Below, in pieces: positions 1 to 7,245 of a stretch of 7,380 nt of DNA. The position numbers and the translations under genes were made by a program. The DNA lies in NCBI GenBank assembly GCA_903829565.1, contig CAIKQM010000374.1, positions 1 to 7,380 on the forward strand, read 5' to 3'. Below the pieces are notes generated by a model. The model had not been told where the DNA came from, did no database searches, and saw only the letters and a list, made by a program, of their open reading frames with translations. Position 1 is the first letter of the stretch. Each line of letters begins with the position of its first letter. The stretch comes from an uncultured Planctomycetota bacterium. Lineage in GTDB: Bacteria > Planctomycetota > UBA1135 > GCA-002686595.

Positions 1-2
1 AC

Positions 3-1766
3 AACGGCACCGGCGAGGTGCGCTTGCTCGAATCCGCTTCCGGCGCGTTGCGCACGCTCTGGACCTCGCGTGGGCAGTTGCGTGATGTGGCGCTTTCTCC
101 CGACGGCGAGGAGTTCGTGGTCGCCGACGAGGCTACGGACGGACTCGTCGTGCGCCGCGTTGCCGATGGCGCTGCCTTGCGGACGCTGCATACAGGGCTT
201 GCGCCGCACACGCGCGTGTCTTGGTCGACAGATGGAGCGCGTATCGCTTGTGCAGGTGTGGACGGTGCGCTGGCGGTGGTGGATGCGCGTGACGGCACAC
301 TCCTGCTGGAACTGCCGGCCCGTCGTGATCGTCCCTTTGCAGCGGAAGGTCTCGTGGCCTTTCTGCCGGATGGGCAAACGCTGGTGTCGGGCGTAGCCAC
401 TGAGACTTCATGCTGGCTGCGACCGTTGTCTGGAGCACCTGCGCTGGAGCTTGCCTTGCAGGGCGACCGTGTCGATTGCCTAGGCGTGTGCACCAGCTCG
501 TCCGGTGAGCCGATCGTGTTGGTCGGCACCTACGATGGACTTGTGCGGCGTTTTGACGGGCGCACAGGTGCCACACTTGGCTCACTTGAGTGCCACGCCG
601 GCAACGTCAAGGCGCTCGAGACCGGACCGTGGCCCGGCACGTTTTTCACGGGCGGTGCGGATGGCGCAATCGGGCTGTGGGATGTGGCCACCGGCGCGCG
701 GTTGGGCAGTGCTGTGGGCAGCGAGCGCAGCGTGCGCGGCCTAGCTCTGAACTTGCCTGACTACAGGTTGGCGGCCGTGGGCAATGACAATCACTTGCGC
801 TTGTGGCCCATCAACGCCAGCGTGCGGGAACCGCTGTTGCGTGGGCATGCTGCCTGGGTCTACGGTGTCGCGTTCCTGGCGGACGGGAGTTTGGCGAGTT
901 GCGCCGGCGAGAAGCCTGATGCAGACGGACGCTTGCTGGTGTGGGATCGCGCCACGATGAGCGTGCGCGCTAGCCATGCAGCTGACCCCGACAGCTCGAC
1001 GGTGATCATGTCGGATGTGGTTGACGATGGTCGCGGCGGAGCAGTGGCTGCGTGGTGGGATGTCGATCGTGGCGGCCTCACCTTTCTCGGCAAGGGGGAG
1101 GCGCGCAGTCTGCCGATCGAGGCTGCTGCGCCCTGCAGCGTAGTTGCCTTGCCGGGAGGCGCGTTGCTCGCTTGGCGTGCTTTGCAATCCTCGCGTCTGA
1201 CCTTGATCACGCGCGATGGAATGGTGCTCCAAGAGCTAGACCTGCCGGGCTCTACCAGCGAACGTCCAGTCGTGCGCTTGCGCGAGGATGGTCGCGCCCT
1301 CATCACCGCCACGGACACGGGCCTTTGCATCGTAGATCTGGAGTTCGAGCTCAACCATGCGCGTCTCGGTGCAGTGCGCCATCTGCCCTTGCCGGCGCGG
1401 GTGCACGACCTTGCGTTGTGTCGCAGCGATCGGCTCATCGCGTTGGGATTCGCGGATGGTCAGATTGCCCTGCTCGATCCTCAGGCCGTGCCTCAGGCGG
1501 ATGGGCAACCGAACTTCGTCTGGCGTGTGCCTAGCGCGCATGCAGGGCGCGTGCGCCTGGCCCGCACACCCGATGGCTCGCGCATCGCCAGTGCGAGTGA
1601 TGCCATCATCCGTGTGTGGGACGCCGCGGATGGCGGGGCTTTGCTCAATCTTGCGGGACATGGAGACATCGTGCTGTCGTTGGCGTTCTCACCCGATGGG
1701 CGCACGCTTGCGTCCGGGTCGATTGACCGCACCGTACGCTTGTGGGACGGCCGCGCAGGCAACTGA
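3..1766 (+). CDS. WD40-repeat beta-propeller protein, 5'-truncated by the window edge
   Basis: The frame is open from the first complete codon (position 3) to the TGA at 1764-1766. The GTG at 18 is the first in-frame start-like codon, but the residues before it (NGTGE) already read as part of a propeller blade, so the true start is probably upstream. The product is built almost wholly of WD40 blades. Seen directly: blade-ending motifs IGLWDVATG, LRLWP, LLVWDRAT, IRVWDAADG and a terminal VRLWDG, several with a preceding SPDG or ADG turn. The last blade (about 1650-1755: GH...FSPDGRTLASGS...VRLWD) is the most canonical, and the protein stops just after it, as a closed propeller would. Middle blades (about 960-1500) are degenerate and lack clear GH/WD pairs. 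WD40 propellers are binding scaffolds and carry no catalytic residues. In planctomycetes such arrays are often the C-terminal half of serine/threonine protein kinases. That is a possibility here, but no kinase sequence is in the window. Confidence 0.9.
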   Translation, partial: NGTGEVRLLESASGALRTLWTSRGQLRDVALSPDGEEFVVADEATDGLVVRRVADGAALRTLHTGLAPHTRVSWSTDGARIACAGVDGALAVVDARDGTLLLELPARRDRPFAAEGLVAFLPDGQTLVSGVATETSCWLRPLSGAPALELALQGDRVDCLGVCTSSSGEPIVLVGTYDGLVRRFDGRTGATLGSLECHAGNVKALETGPWPGTFFTGGADGAIGLWDVATGARLGSAVGSERSVRGLALNLPDYRLAAVGNDNHLRLWPINASVREPLLRGHAAWVYGVAFLADGSLASCAGEKPDADGRLLVWDRATMSVRASHAADPDSSTVIMSDVVDDGRGGAVAAWWDVDRGGLTFLGKGEARSLPIEAAAPCSVVALPGGALLAWRALQSSRLTLITRDGMVLQELDLPGSTSERPVVRLREDGRALITATDTGLCIVDLEFELNHARLGAVRHLPLPARVHDLALCRSDRLIALGFADGQIALLDPQAVPQADGQPNFVWRVPSAHAGRVRLARTPDGSRIASASDAIIRVWDAADGGALLNLAGHGDIVLSLAFSPDGRTLASGSIDRTVRLWDGRAGN

Positions 1767-1931
1767 GGGACGCTGTTTTTTCTCCAAGGTCGCGGCGTCT
1801 CGTTCCTGTCTCTGATTACGAAGCAGGTTCTGGCGTCAGGCGTTTGACCTAGATCCGCTTCGCTCCCGTCGCGGGCGTCGCGCGACTGAGGAGCCCCGTC
1901 ATCGACCCGGCGCCTTTAGGGGAACAGTGTC
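1767..1931 (+). other. Intergenic gap between WD40 gene and secreted-protein gene
   Basis: I see no coding region in this 165-base gap. A run of six T at 1776-1781 follows the WD40 stop codon, but no good stem precedes it. A GC-rich inverted repeat (GTCGCG at 1868-1873, CGCGAC at 1881-1886, 7-base loop) may form a small hairpin of unknown role. A TTGACC near 1845 looks like a -35 element, but no matching -10 box lies 16-18 bases downstream, so I do not call a promoter. The AGGGGA at 1918-1923, 8 bases before the ATG at 1932, is a good Shine-Dalgarno sequence for the next gene. Confidence 0.5.
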
Positions 1932-3788
1932 ATGGTCTCGTCCACGCTCCACACCTGCCTTGCCGCTCTGTGGCTCGCGGCTGCCGGCCTCACAGCCTCG
2001 GCCGAGGCACAATCCTTCGACAGTCCCAAGCTGCCGAAGCTCACGCCGCCGACCGGCCAGCCGATGCCTGAACTGGTGGTCTCGTACCTGCAAGGTGGTG
2101 CTGACGACTGCGCTGCGGCTGCGGCAGCGGCGCAGATCGCCGGCAGCGGGTCGTTCTTCGTCAACTCCACGCTGGCGACCACCAACCTCTACAACCGCGA
2201 TGTGTGGTTCGTTTGGACTGCTTCCGCCGATGGCACCGTCTTCATGGGCCTGTGCGGCACGACGCCGGCCGATACGCTCTTGTTCGCTTATCCGTACAAC
2301 GGCGGCGCATGCCCCGTCCAAGGCGCACCGTCCTTGGCGCAGAACGATGACTCCTGCGGCTTGCAGTCGGTGATCAGCTTCTCTGCAGTCTCCGGGACGA
2401 GCTACTACATCGCCGCGGCGTCTTTTTCCGGCTTCAACAGCGGCTACACCGCGCAGCTCTTGGTGCAAGAGACGGGCGCTAGCGTCGACGCAGACGAGGC
2501 CGCCGGTGCGCAGGGGATCGTCGGCCCTGGGCCGCACGCGTACGACAACAGCCTGCTGACGACTAGCTTCGTCGGGGTCTGCAGCATGGAGAACGACCAG
2601 TGGTTCGCGTGGACGGCGACGCTCACCGGCACGGCAACAGTGTCGACCTGTGGGGGAGCCAATCCGGGCAGCGGCACGGACACCGTGGTCGCGGTGTACG
2701 CGGGGGTCGGCTACAGCGGCCTCATTCCTACCGGCAACTTGGTCGCTTGCAACGACGATTCAGGCGCGCAGGGTTGTGGCTTGGGTTCCGTGGCTTCGTT
2801 CGCGACGACGGTGGGCGAGCGCTACTTGATCCGTCTTGGACGCTTCCCGGGCGCAGCCTCGGTCGCCGGTACCTTCACCATCGCCGAGTCCGGCACCTAC
2901 TTGCCTGCGGACACCTGCGCTACGGCGCGAGTTGTCACCGGTGATGGACCGATTCCGTTCGACAACACCAACGCAGCCACCGACATCGTGGGCAGTGCGT
3001 GCTCGCCGATGGGCAACGACGAGTGGTTCCGTTGGACTGCTCCGCGCAGCGACATGATCACCGTTTCGGCTTGCGATGGCTTGGCACCTGCCTCGGGTAC
3101 GGACACGGTGCTGGCGGTGTACCTCGGCGCGGGCTGCCCGACTGCCTCGCCCATCGCATGCAATGACGACAACGGTTGCGCGCCGGGCAACGCGACGTCG
3201 AAGGTCAGCTTCTACGCTACCTGCGGCCAGACCTACATGATCCGCCTCGGGCGTTACATCAATACCGCACCAAGCCGCGGCGTCTTCACGATCCTCGGCG
3301 ATCTTGGTTCCTTTGCACCTGGCTGCGACGCGCCCGCTCCGGGGCATGCGTACTGCTTTGGCACGAGCGGCTGCCCCTGCGGTAACAACGGCGCGCCGGG
3401 GAATGGTTGCGGCAACTCGATCAATCCCAGCGGCGCTCACCTCACCGGTCGCGGTGTGGCGAGCCTGTCGGCTGACACCTTGGTGCTGGAGGCCTCGGGT
3501 ATGCCGAATAGCAGCTGTCTCTACTTCCAAGGCACGACACAGAGCTCGACAGCGTTTGGTGACGGGTTGCGTTGCGCCGCGGGCTCGGTCATCCGCCTTG
3601 GTTCAAAGTTCAACAGTTCTGGCGACTCGCGCTACCCCGCTGCGGGTGATGTGTCCGTTTCTGTTCGCGGTGTGGTCACAGCGGCCTCGACGCGTACCTA
3701 CCAGGCTTGGTATCGCAACGCTACGGCCTTCTGCACTGCGAGCACGTTCAACTTGACGAACGGCTATGCGGTGCTGTGGCGCCCGTAA
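1932..3788 (+). CDS. Exported repeat protein with C-terminal cysteine-rich planctomycete-type module
   Basis: A 618-residue protein that starts at an ATG with AGGGGA 8 bases upstream. Residues 1-26 look like a Sec signal peptide: hydrophobic core LAALWLAAAGL and a probable cleavage after AEA (residue 26). The n-region has no Lys or Arg, which is unusual. Three related beta-rich repeats follow at about 57-181, 186-318 and 326-455. Each carries a W-F-x-W-T-A motif (VWFVWTA, QWFAWTA, EWFRWTA), an (A/T)DT-L/V segment, a NDD(S/N)-x-C motif and a late 'Y-x-I' strand (YLIRLGR, YMIRLGR in repeats 2 and 3). They resemble calcium-binding jelly-roll or PPC-like domains of secreted bacterial proteins, but I cannot name the family firmly. 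Residues 474-618 form a separate module with clustered cysteines (CFGTSGCPCGNNG...NGC), then FQG, FGDGLRCA, WYRNATAFC and FNLTNGYAV. I recall this C-terminal signature from many exported planctomycete proteins. No enzymatic motif is visible. A surface or matrix role is inference. Confidence 0.88.
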   Translation: MVSSTLHTCLAALWLAAAGLTASAEAQSFDSPKLPKLTPPTGQPMPELVVSYLQGGADDCAAAAAAAQIAGSGSFFVNSTLATTNLYNRDVWFVWTASADGTVFMGLCGTTPADTLLFAYPYNGGACPVQGAPSLAQNDDSCGLQSVISFSAVSGTSYYIAAASFSGFNSGYTAQLLVQETGASVDADEAAGAQGIVGPGPHAYDNSLLTTSFVGVCSMENDQWFAWTATLTGTATVSTCGGANPGSGTDTVVAVYAGVGYSGLIPTGNLVACNDDSGAQGCGLGSVASFATTVGERYLIRLGRFPGAASVAGTFTIAESGTYLPADTCATARVVTGDGPIPFDNTNAATDIVGSACSPMGNDEWFRWTAPRSDMITVSACDGLAPASGTDTVLAVYLGAGCPTASPIACNDDNGCAPGNATSKVSFYATCGQTYMIRLGRYINTAPSRGVFTILGDLGSFAPGCDAPAPGHAYCFGTSGCPCGNNGAPGNGCGNSINPSGAHLTGRGVASLSADTLVLEASGMPNSSCLYFQGTTQSSTAFGDGLRCAAGSVIRLGSKFNSSGDSRYPAAGDVSVSVRGVVTAASTRTYQAWYRNATAFCTASTFNLTNGYAVLWRP

Positions 3789-3800
3789 GGTAAATTTGAC

Positions 3801-3837
3801 AAAAAGGGCCGGCGTGTCATGTGCGACATGCCGGCCC
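3801..3837 (-). terminator. Rho-independent terminator of the aminopeptidase gene
   Basis: The arms at 3806-3818 and 3825-3837 form a 13-bp stem with a single G-U pair and a 6-base loop. Read on the minus strand, the stem is followed by five T (complement of AAAAA at 3801-3805) and then an AT-rich tail. It begins 20 bases after the aminopeptidase stop codon, so it ends the leftward transcript. On the plus strand no T-run follows the stem (CCGTCGTTG), so it is not a classic terminator for the secreted-protein gene. The same stem could still protect or slow that convergent transcript. Confidence 0.9.
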
Positions 3838-3857
3838 CGTCGTTGCGTCAGATGCGC

Positions 3858-5408
3858 TCAGCTGAACGCCGCCAAGAACGCCACCACCGGCCGCGCCGAA
3901 GGCCGCCCGTGCTGCCAGTCGCCGCCTTCACACCCGCTGCCGCCGATGTCCACATGGGTAAAGCACATCGGCTGCTTGGAATCCGTCCCGTGCTTGTCGA
4001 GCCCCGACGCGATGGCCAGGAAGGCCATCGGGAACTGGTGGCCGCGCGCCGTGCCCGACGAAGGCAGGTTGTTGCAGGACAGCACATCGTCGGCCTTGGT
4101 GCGCGGAGCGACGAACTCGTAGTCCTCGCGGCGCAGGCGCGACACCTCGAACGGATCGCCCCACAGATCACCTTGCAGGCCGAGCGATTCCGACACGGCC
4201 GCCTGGCGCGCCGGCCCGTTGTCGAGCGCGATGTTGTAAGGACCGACCGCGCGGCCGGCGTGACCGGTCAGGGTCGCCACCGAGAGGATGCGCGGGTTGA
4301 CCTCCTTGGCCGCGCGCACGCGCAGGTGCGACAGCAGGTCCGCCAGCACCAAGCGCCCTTCAGCGTCTGTGTTGCCGATGCGCACGCGCACGCCGGCGTG
4401 GCTGGCGATGATCTCATCCGACACAAAGCTCTCGGCGCCGATCGAGTTGCGCACCACGCCCAGCTCGGCCACGACTTTGACGCCGCCCAAGCCCATCTTG
4501 GCCGCGGCGAGCACGAAGCCCGCGACAGCAGCGGCACCGCCCTTGTCGCGGCTCATGCCGGACATGGCGCCGTTGACCTTCAAGTCGGCGCCGCCCGTGT
4601 CGTAGGTCAGGCCCTTGCCGGCGAAGAGCAGCGTGCGCGCGACCTTGCCCTTGGGCGTGTACTCCAAACGCACGACGCACGGACGATGGCGCTCGACCTC
4701 GATGCTGGCGCGTGCCACGGCGGAGAGCAGGGGATAGTCCTTGACCAGCGTCTTGTGCGCATCGACCACGCTGACTTTGACGCCCGTGCCCTTGAAGGCT
4801 GCGACGCAGTACTCGGCAAAGCGCGGCGGCGACATGCGCTCGGGCTCGGTGCCGCACAGGTCGCGCGCCAAACGCAAGCCGGCCTCTGTGGCTTCCACCC
4901 AGGCCGCGTCTTCGGCGGCGAACCCACCACCCAACACGCAGAAGCCAATGCTGGTGATCGGCTCGACCGAGGCGCCCAACGCTTCGCGTGCTTCGAGCGG
5001 TTCCCACAAGCCGCCGATCGCGCCCAGCGCGGCCACGCGCGCCGCGTGTGTGTGGCGCGGGTCGGCAGGCGGCGGCGCCATGACGACGAGCGGCTCATGC
5101 GCGCCAGCATCACGCGCGCGCAGCACACCCTTCTTCGCGGCTTCGGCATAGCGACGCACATCATCATGGTCGCGCGTCACCGGCCCCGTGGGAGCCAACA
5201 CCACGCGACCGCCCGGCGCACCCGCCACCGCGACCAACGACAGCGCACTGGCTGCCTTGGCGTCGATCGCGCGCGCTGCGGCAAAGGCTTGCACGAGCAG
5301 CTTGTGATCGACAGTAGCGAGATCATGCGCCACCACTACGAGGCAATCGTAGGAGTGCTTCTTGGCCAGAGTCGCGTCAAGTTGGGCAACAGCGTGCAGG
5401 CGGGTCAT
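3858..5408 (-). CDS. Leucyl aminopeptidase family protein (peptidase family M17)
   Basis: A 516-residue cytosolic metallopeptidase predicted to remove N-terminal residues from peptides using two divalent metal ions. The C-terminal catalytic domain holds the whole M17 signature: GKGLTYDTGG (K265, D270), LK (K277), RDKGGAA (D288) and NTDAEGRL (D348, E350, R352). These align with E. coli PepA K270, D275, K282, D293, D352, E354 and R356 with almost identical spacing. SVATLTG follows at 376-382, and the C-terminus THVDIGGSG...GRP...RPV matches the family's final conserved block. The N-terminal 170 residues are divergent, as is usual in M17, and no signal peptide is present. The start at 5408 is chosen because AAGGA lies 8 bases upstream. 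The frame stays open a further 65 codons into the rtcR 3' end, but that stretch looks like a shadow. The gene lies 91 bases after rtcR on the same strand and ends at its own terminator. Co-transcription with rtcR is possible but unproven. Confidence 0.95.
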   Translation of the reverse strand: MTRLHAVAQLDATLAKKHSYDCLVVVAHDLATVDHKLLVQAFAAARAIDAKAASALSLVAVAGAPGGRVVLAPTGPVTRDHDDVRRYAEAAKKGVLRARDAGAHEPLVVMAPPPADPRHTHAARVAALGAIGGLWEPLEAREALGASVEPITSIGFCVLGGGFAAEDAAWVEATEAGLRLARDLCGTEPERMSPPRFAEYCVAAFKGTGVKVSVVDAHKTLVKDYPLLSAVARASIEVERHRPCVVRLEYTPKGKVARTLLFAGKGLTYDTGGADLKVNGAMSGMSRDKGGAAAVAGFVLAAAKMGLGGVKVVAELGVVRNSIGAESFVSDEIIASHAGVRVRIGNTDAEGRLVLADLLSHLRVRAAKEVNPRILSVATLTGHAGRAVGPYNIALDNGPARQAAVSESLGLQGDLWGDPFEVSRLRREDYEFVAPRTKADDVLSCNNLPSSGTARGHQFPMAFLAIASGLDKHGTDSKQPMCFTHVDIGGSGCEGGDWQHGRPSARPVVAFLAAFS

Positions 5409-5416
5409 GCGAGTGT

Positions 5417-5421
5417 TCCTT
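5417..5421 (-). promoter_or_regulatory. Shine-Dalgarno site fixing the aminopeptidase start
   Basis: AAGGA on the minus strand sits 8 bases before the ATG at 5408-5406. It supports this start over the longer in-frame extension to 5603, which has no comparable site that I noticed. A 6-bp inverted repeat (CTTGCA/TGCAAG, 5419-5424 and 5434-5439) overlaps the site and could partly mask it in the mRNA, but the stem is short. Confidence 0.7.
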
Positions 5422-5499
5422 GCAAACGGGAGGTGCAAGAGGATCGCAGGCTGGGCTAGTGCATGCAAGCGCAGGTTGGTGCCGTGGCGTCCCGCCGCA

Positions 5500-7077
5500 T
5501 CAAGATCCACGCACGCCTTCAAAGTCGAGCCCGAAACGGGCCAAGTACTTGCGCAAGCGATCCGCGTCGTTGACCGAGCCTTTCTGTGCTCGTGAGACGG
5601 CAAAGAGTGTGCGGCCTGCTTCGGACAAGCTGCGCGAGGCGCGGCAAACAGCGACCACTTCGGCTAGTTGCACTTGCTCGAAGCGGTCGAGCTGCAGTCC
5701 GAAGAGGTTGTCTGGTTCACTTGACGCACGCCACAGCTCGCGCAGGTGCGCGATTTCGTCTTCGGTTGTGGCCAGGTCGATGCGCCCCGCGGGCGCGAGT
5801 GTCGCCATGCGCACTAGCGACGCGTGCAAGTCGCGAAAGTTGCCCGGCCACAGCGCCTCGGGTGAGGTGGCAAAGGACAAGTACACTTGACGCGCTTCCT
5901 TGTTCATGGACACGCGCCGTCCGTGGCCGGATTTGATGCGTTCCAGCTCGAAGTCGAGGTTGGGTTCGAGGTCTTCATTGCGCTCGCGCAGCGCTGGTAG
6001 GCGGAAGGTCCACAAGTTGATACGTGCCAGGAGGTCTTCGCGGAAGCGCCCCGCGCGCACTTCGGCCTGCAGGTCACGATTGGTGCCCGCAACCAAGTGG
6101 AAGTGGCTGCGCACTTCGCTGTCGGCGCCTACAGGCAGGAACGTCTGTTCCTCGATGGCACGCAGCAGCATGGCCTGCTCGTCGAGTCCTAACTCGCCGA
6201 TTTCGTCGAGAAAAAGCAGCCCGCCGTCCGCCGCTCGCAACAATCCCGCGCGGTTGTTGGTGGCGCCGGTGTAAGCGCCTTTGACGTGGCCGAAGAGCGC
6301 GCTGGCTGCTCCGTCGCCGCGCAAGGTGGCGCAGTTGACATCCACCAAGGCGCCTGTCAAAAGCCCTTGACGCTGGCGCAGATGGTAGATCTGACGGGCC
6401 AGCTGCGACTTGCCCGCGCCTGTGGGGCCCATCAAGAGCAACGGTTCCTTCGATGCCAACGCGACGCGCTCCATGCGTTCGATGAGTGCGTTGAAGGCTT
6501 TGTTGCGCGTGGGGATGCCCTGCTTGAGGAAGGCGTGATGCTCCTTCTGGTCCTGTGCGCCGCGTACGCGCAGGCGGTCGTACTTGGACAGGTCCAAGTC
6601 GATGATCGCGTGGCCTCCGATGGGGCCTGCGTCGCGCTGCGGGGGCGGCGAGGTCTGCAGCAAGCGCCCGCGCAAGCGTTGGGTCTCGACCAACAAGAAC
6701 AGGCAGATCTGGGCCGTGTGCGTGCCAGTGGTGACATGTACGAGGCAGTCTTCTTGATCCCAATCGATGGGAGCCGTGCGCGTCCAATCGTCGAGCGCCG
6801 CATACATCTCGGCAAAGTCCCACGGGTTGTGTACCGGCAGGCGCGTCAGTCGCACTTGCGTGTGCGGCGCTTGAGTCTTCAAGTCCGCCAGCACCTGTCG
6901 CTCGAGCTCGGGGTGCTCTCCTGTGGTCAGCAGCTCCAAACGCGCGACCGGTAAGGACGGGATGGTGCAGGCATGGATCGTGGGGCGCCACTTGGTGAGG
7001 CGCGTGGCCCCGGTGCCTTGATCGAGCGTGATTCCCAGGAAGCCAACCATGACGAGCGGGCGTACGGGCTTATCCAT
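5500..7077 (-). CDS. rtcR: RtcR: sigma-54-dependent activator of RNA-repair genes with CARF sensor domain
   Basis: A 525-residue protein, close to the length of E. coli RtcR, which it follows from end to end as I recall that sequence. The N-terminal CARF-type sensor (about 7-170) contains TKWRPT, LHNPWDF-like VHNPWDF (82-88), HVTTGTHTAQIC (114-125) and IIDLDLSKYDRL. The AAA+ domain (about 190-430) has Walker A GPTGAGKS (217-224), the sigma-54-contact loop GAYTGA (267-272), Walker B GGLLFLDE (285-292), the arginine-finger region RFREDLLARIN (344-354) and sensor II WPGNFRDL (410-417). The C-terminal HTH region ends SVNDADRLRKYLARFGL, a signature of RtcR. In enterobacteria RtcR responds to RNA ends left by damage, such as 2',3'-cyclic phosphate termini, and activates rtcBA. 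The loop reads GAYTGA where most activators, including E. coli RtcR, have GAFTGA. An in-frame TGA lies just upstream, so 7077 is the only standard start. No clear Shine-Dalgarno sequence precedes it. It is divergent from the sigma-54 promoter at 7220. Confidence 0.97.
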   Translation of the reverse strand: MDKPVRPLVMVGFLGITLDQGTGATRLTKWRPTIHACTIPSLPVARLELLTTGEHPELERQVLADLKTQAPHTQVRLTRLPVHNPWDFAEMYAALDDWTRTAPIDWDQEDCLVHVTTGTHTAQICLFLLVETQRLRGRLLQTSPPPQRDAGPIGGHAIIDLDLSKYDRLRVRGAQDQKEHHAFLKQGIPTRNKAFNALIERMERVALASKEPLLLMGPTGAGKSQLARQIYHLRQRQGLLTGALVDVNCATLRGDGAASALFGHVKGAYTGATNNRAGLLRAADGGLLFLDEIGELGLDEQAMLLRAIEEQTFLPVGADSEVRSHFHLVAGTNRDLQAEVRAGRFREDLLARINLWTFRLPALRERNEDLEPNLDFELERIKSGHGRRVSMNKEARQVYLSFATSPEALWPGNFRDLHASLVRMATLAPAGRIDLATTEDEIAHLRELWRASSEPDNLFGLQLDRFEQVQLAEVVAVCRASRSLSEAGRTLFAVSRAQKGSVNDADRLRKYLARFGLDFEGVRGS

Positions 7078-7107
7078 TGCGATAAGAGTGTATCACCATA
7101 GATCTGG

Positions 7108-7197
7108 CAATCGCCCTTTGCGTGCACACTCAACGGGGGCAAGCAGGTGGCGCCTATTTTTATAAATGCCTTCCGTGGTTGATCTTAAGTGCGATTG
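7108..7197. promoter_or_regulatory. Candidate activator (enhancer) sites: inverted CAATCGCnCTT pair
   Basis: CAATCGCCCTT at 7108-7118 on the plus strand and CAATCGCACTT at 7197-7187 on the minus strand match at 10 of 11 positions. They face each other across 68 bases in the rtcR-rsr control region. Sigma-54 activators bind paired upstream sites, and this spacing upstream of the -24/-12 promoter is plausible for the distal copy. The proximal copy lies only about 23 bases before the -24 element and overlaps the candidate rtcR -35 box. By rough estimate one such pair could arise by chance in 200 bases, so the call is weak. Confidence 0.25.
7159..7188 (-). promoter_or_regulatory. Candidate housekeeping promoter for rtcR
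   Basis: On the minus strand, TTAAGA (7188-7183) and TATAAA (7164-7159) are separated by 18 bases and match 4 of 6 and 5 of 6 positions of the -35 and -10 consensus. The -10 box lies in a 13-base run of pure A/T (7155-7167), the only such run in this GC-rich region. Transcription would start near 7152 and leave a leader of about 75 bases before the rtcR ATG. The A/T run could instead be a bend or IHF-like site that helps looping at the divergent sigma-54 promoter. Confidence 0.4.
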
Positions 7198-7203
7198 TCC
7201 GCC

Positions 7204-7216
7204 TGGGCGGAGCCCA
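7204..7216. repeat. Short inverted repeat just upstream of the -24 element
   Basis: TGGGC (7204-7208) and GCCCA (7212-7216) form a perfect 5-bp inverted repeat with a GGA spacer, ending 3 bases before the sigma-54 promoter. It could be an operator or chance. Little more can be said. Confidence 0.25.
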
Positions 7217-7219
7217 CGT

Positions 7220-7235
7220 TGGCACGTTCCCTGCT
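7220..7235 (+). promoter_or_regulatory. Sigma-54 (-24/-12) promoter of the divergent RNA-repair operon
   Basis: TGGCACGTTCCCTGCT matches the sigma-54 consensus TGGCACG-N4-TTGC(A/T) at every informative position except one, the first T of TTGC, which is C. The invariant GG (7221-7222) and GC (7233-7234) are exactly 10 bases apart, as required. The predicted transcription start is a G near 7246, 34 bases before the ATG at 7280. Its position divergent from rtcR, whose product is a sigma-54 activator, strongly supports the call, since RtcR is known to activate the adjacent operon. Confidence 0.88.
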
Positions 7236-7245
7236 CTTGTCTCCC

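Noticed and set aside
1776..1781. Run of six T after the WD40 stop codon as a terminator
   Set aside because: No stable stem immediately precedes it.
3806..3837. Intergenic hairpin as a bidirectional terminator
   Set aside because: Only the minus-strand side has a T-tract. The plus-strand side continues with GC-rich sequence.
3819..5459. A 546-codon open frame on the plus strand, antisense to the aminopeptidase
   Set aside because: Its translation is rich in His, Arg, Ala and Gln with no domain pattern, as expected of a shadow in GC-rich DNA. The opposite strand encodes a complete M17 enzyme with all catalytic residues.
5409..5603. 65-codon N-terminal extension of the aminopeptidase frame
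   Set aside because: It overlaps the rtcR 3' end, shows no M17 similarity, and a good ribosome-binding site fixes the start at 5408.
6286..6954. A 222-codon plus-strand open frame inside rtcR
   Set aside because: Antisense shadow of the well-conserved CARF and AAA+ regions of RtcR. No recognisable domain.
5500..7077. CARF domain as a sign of a type III CRISPR system
   Set aside because: The domain belongs to RtcR, with the full sigma-54 AAA+ and HTH parts. No repeat-spacer array or cas gene is visible in the window.
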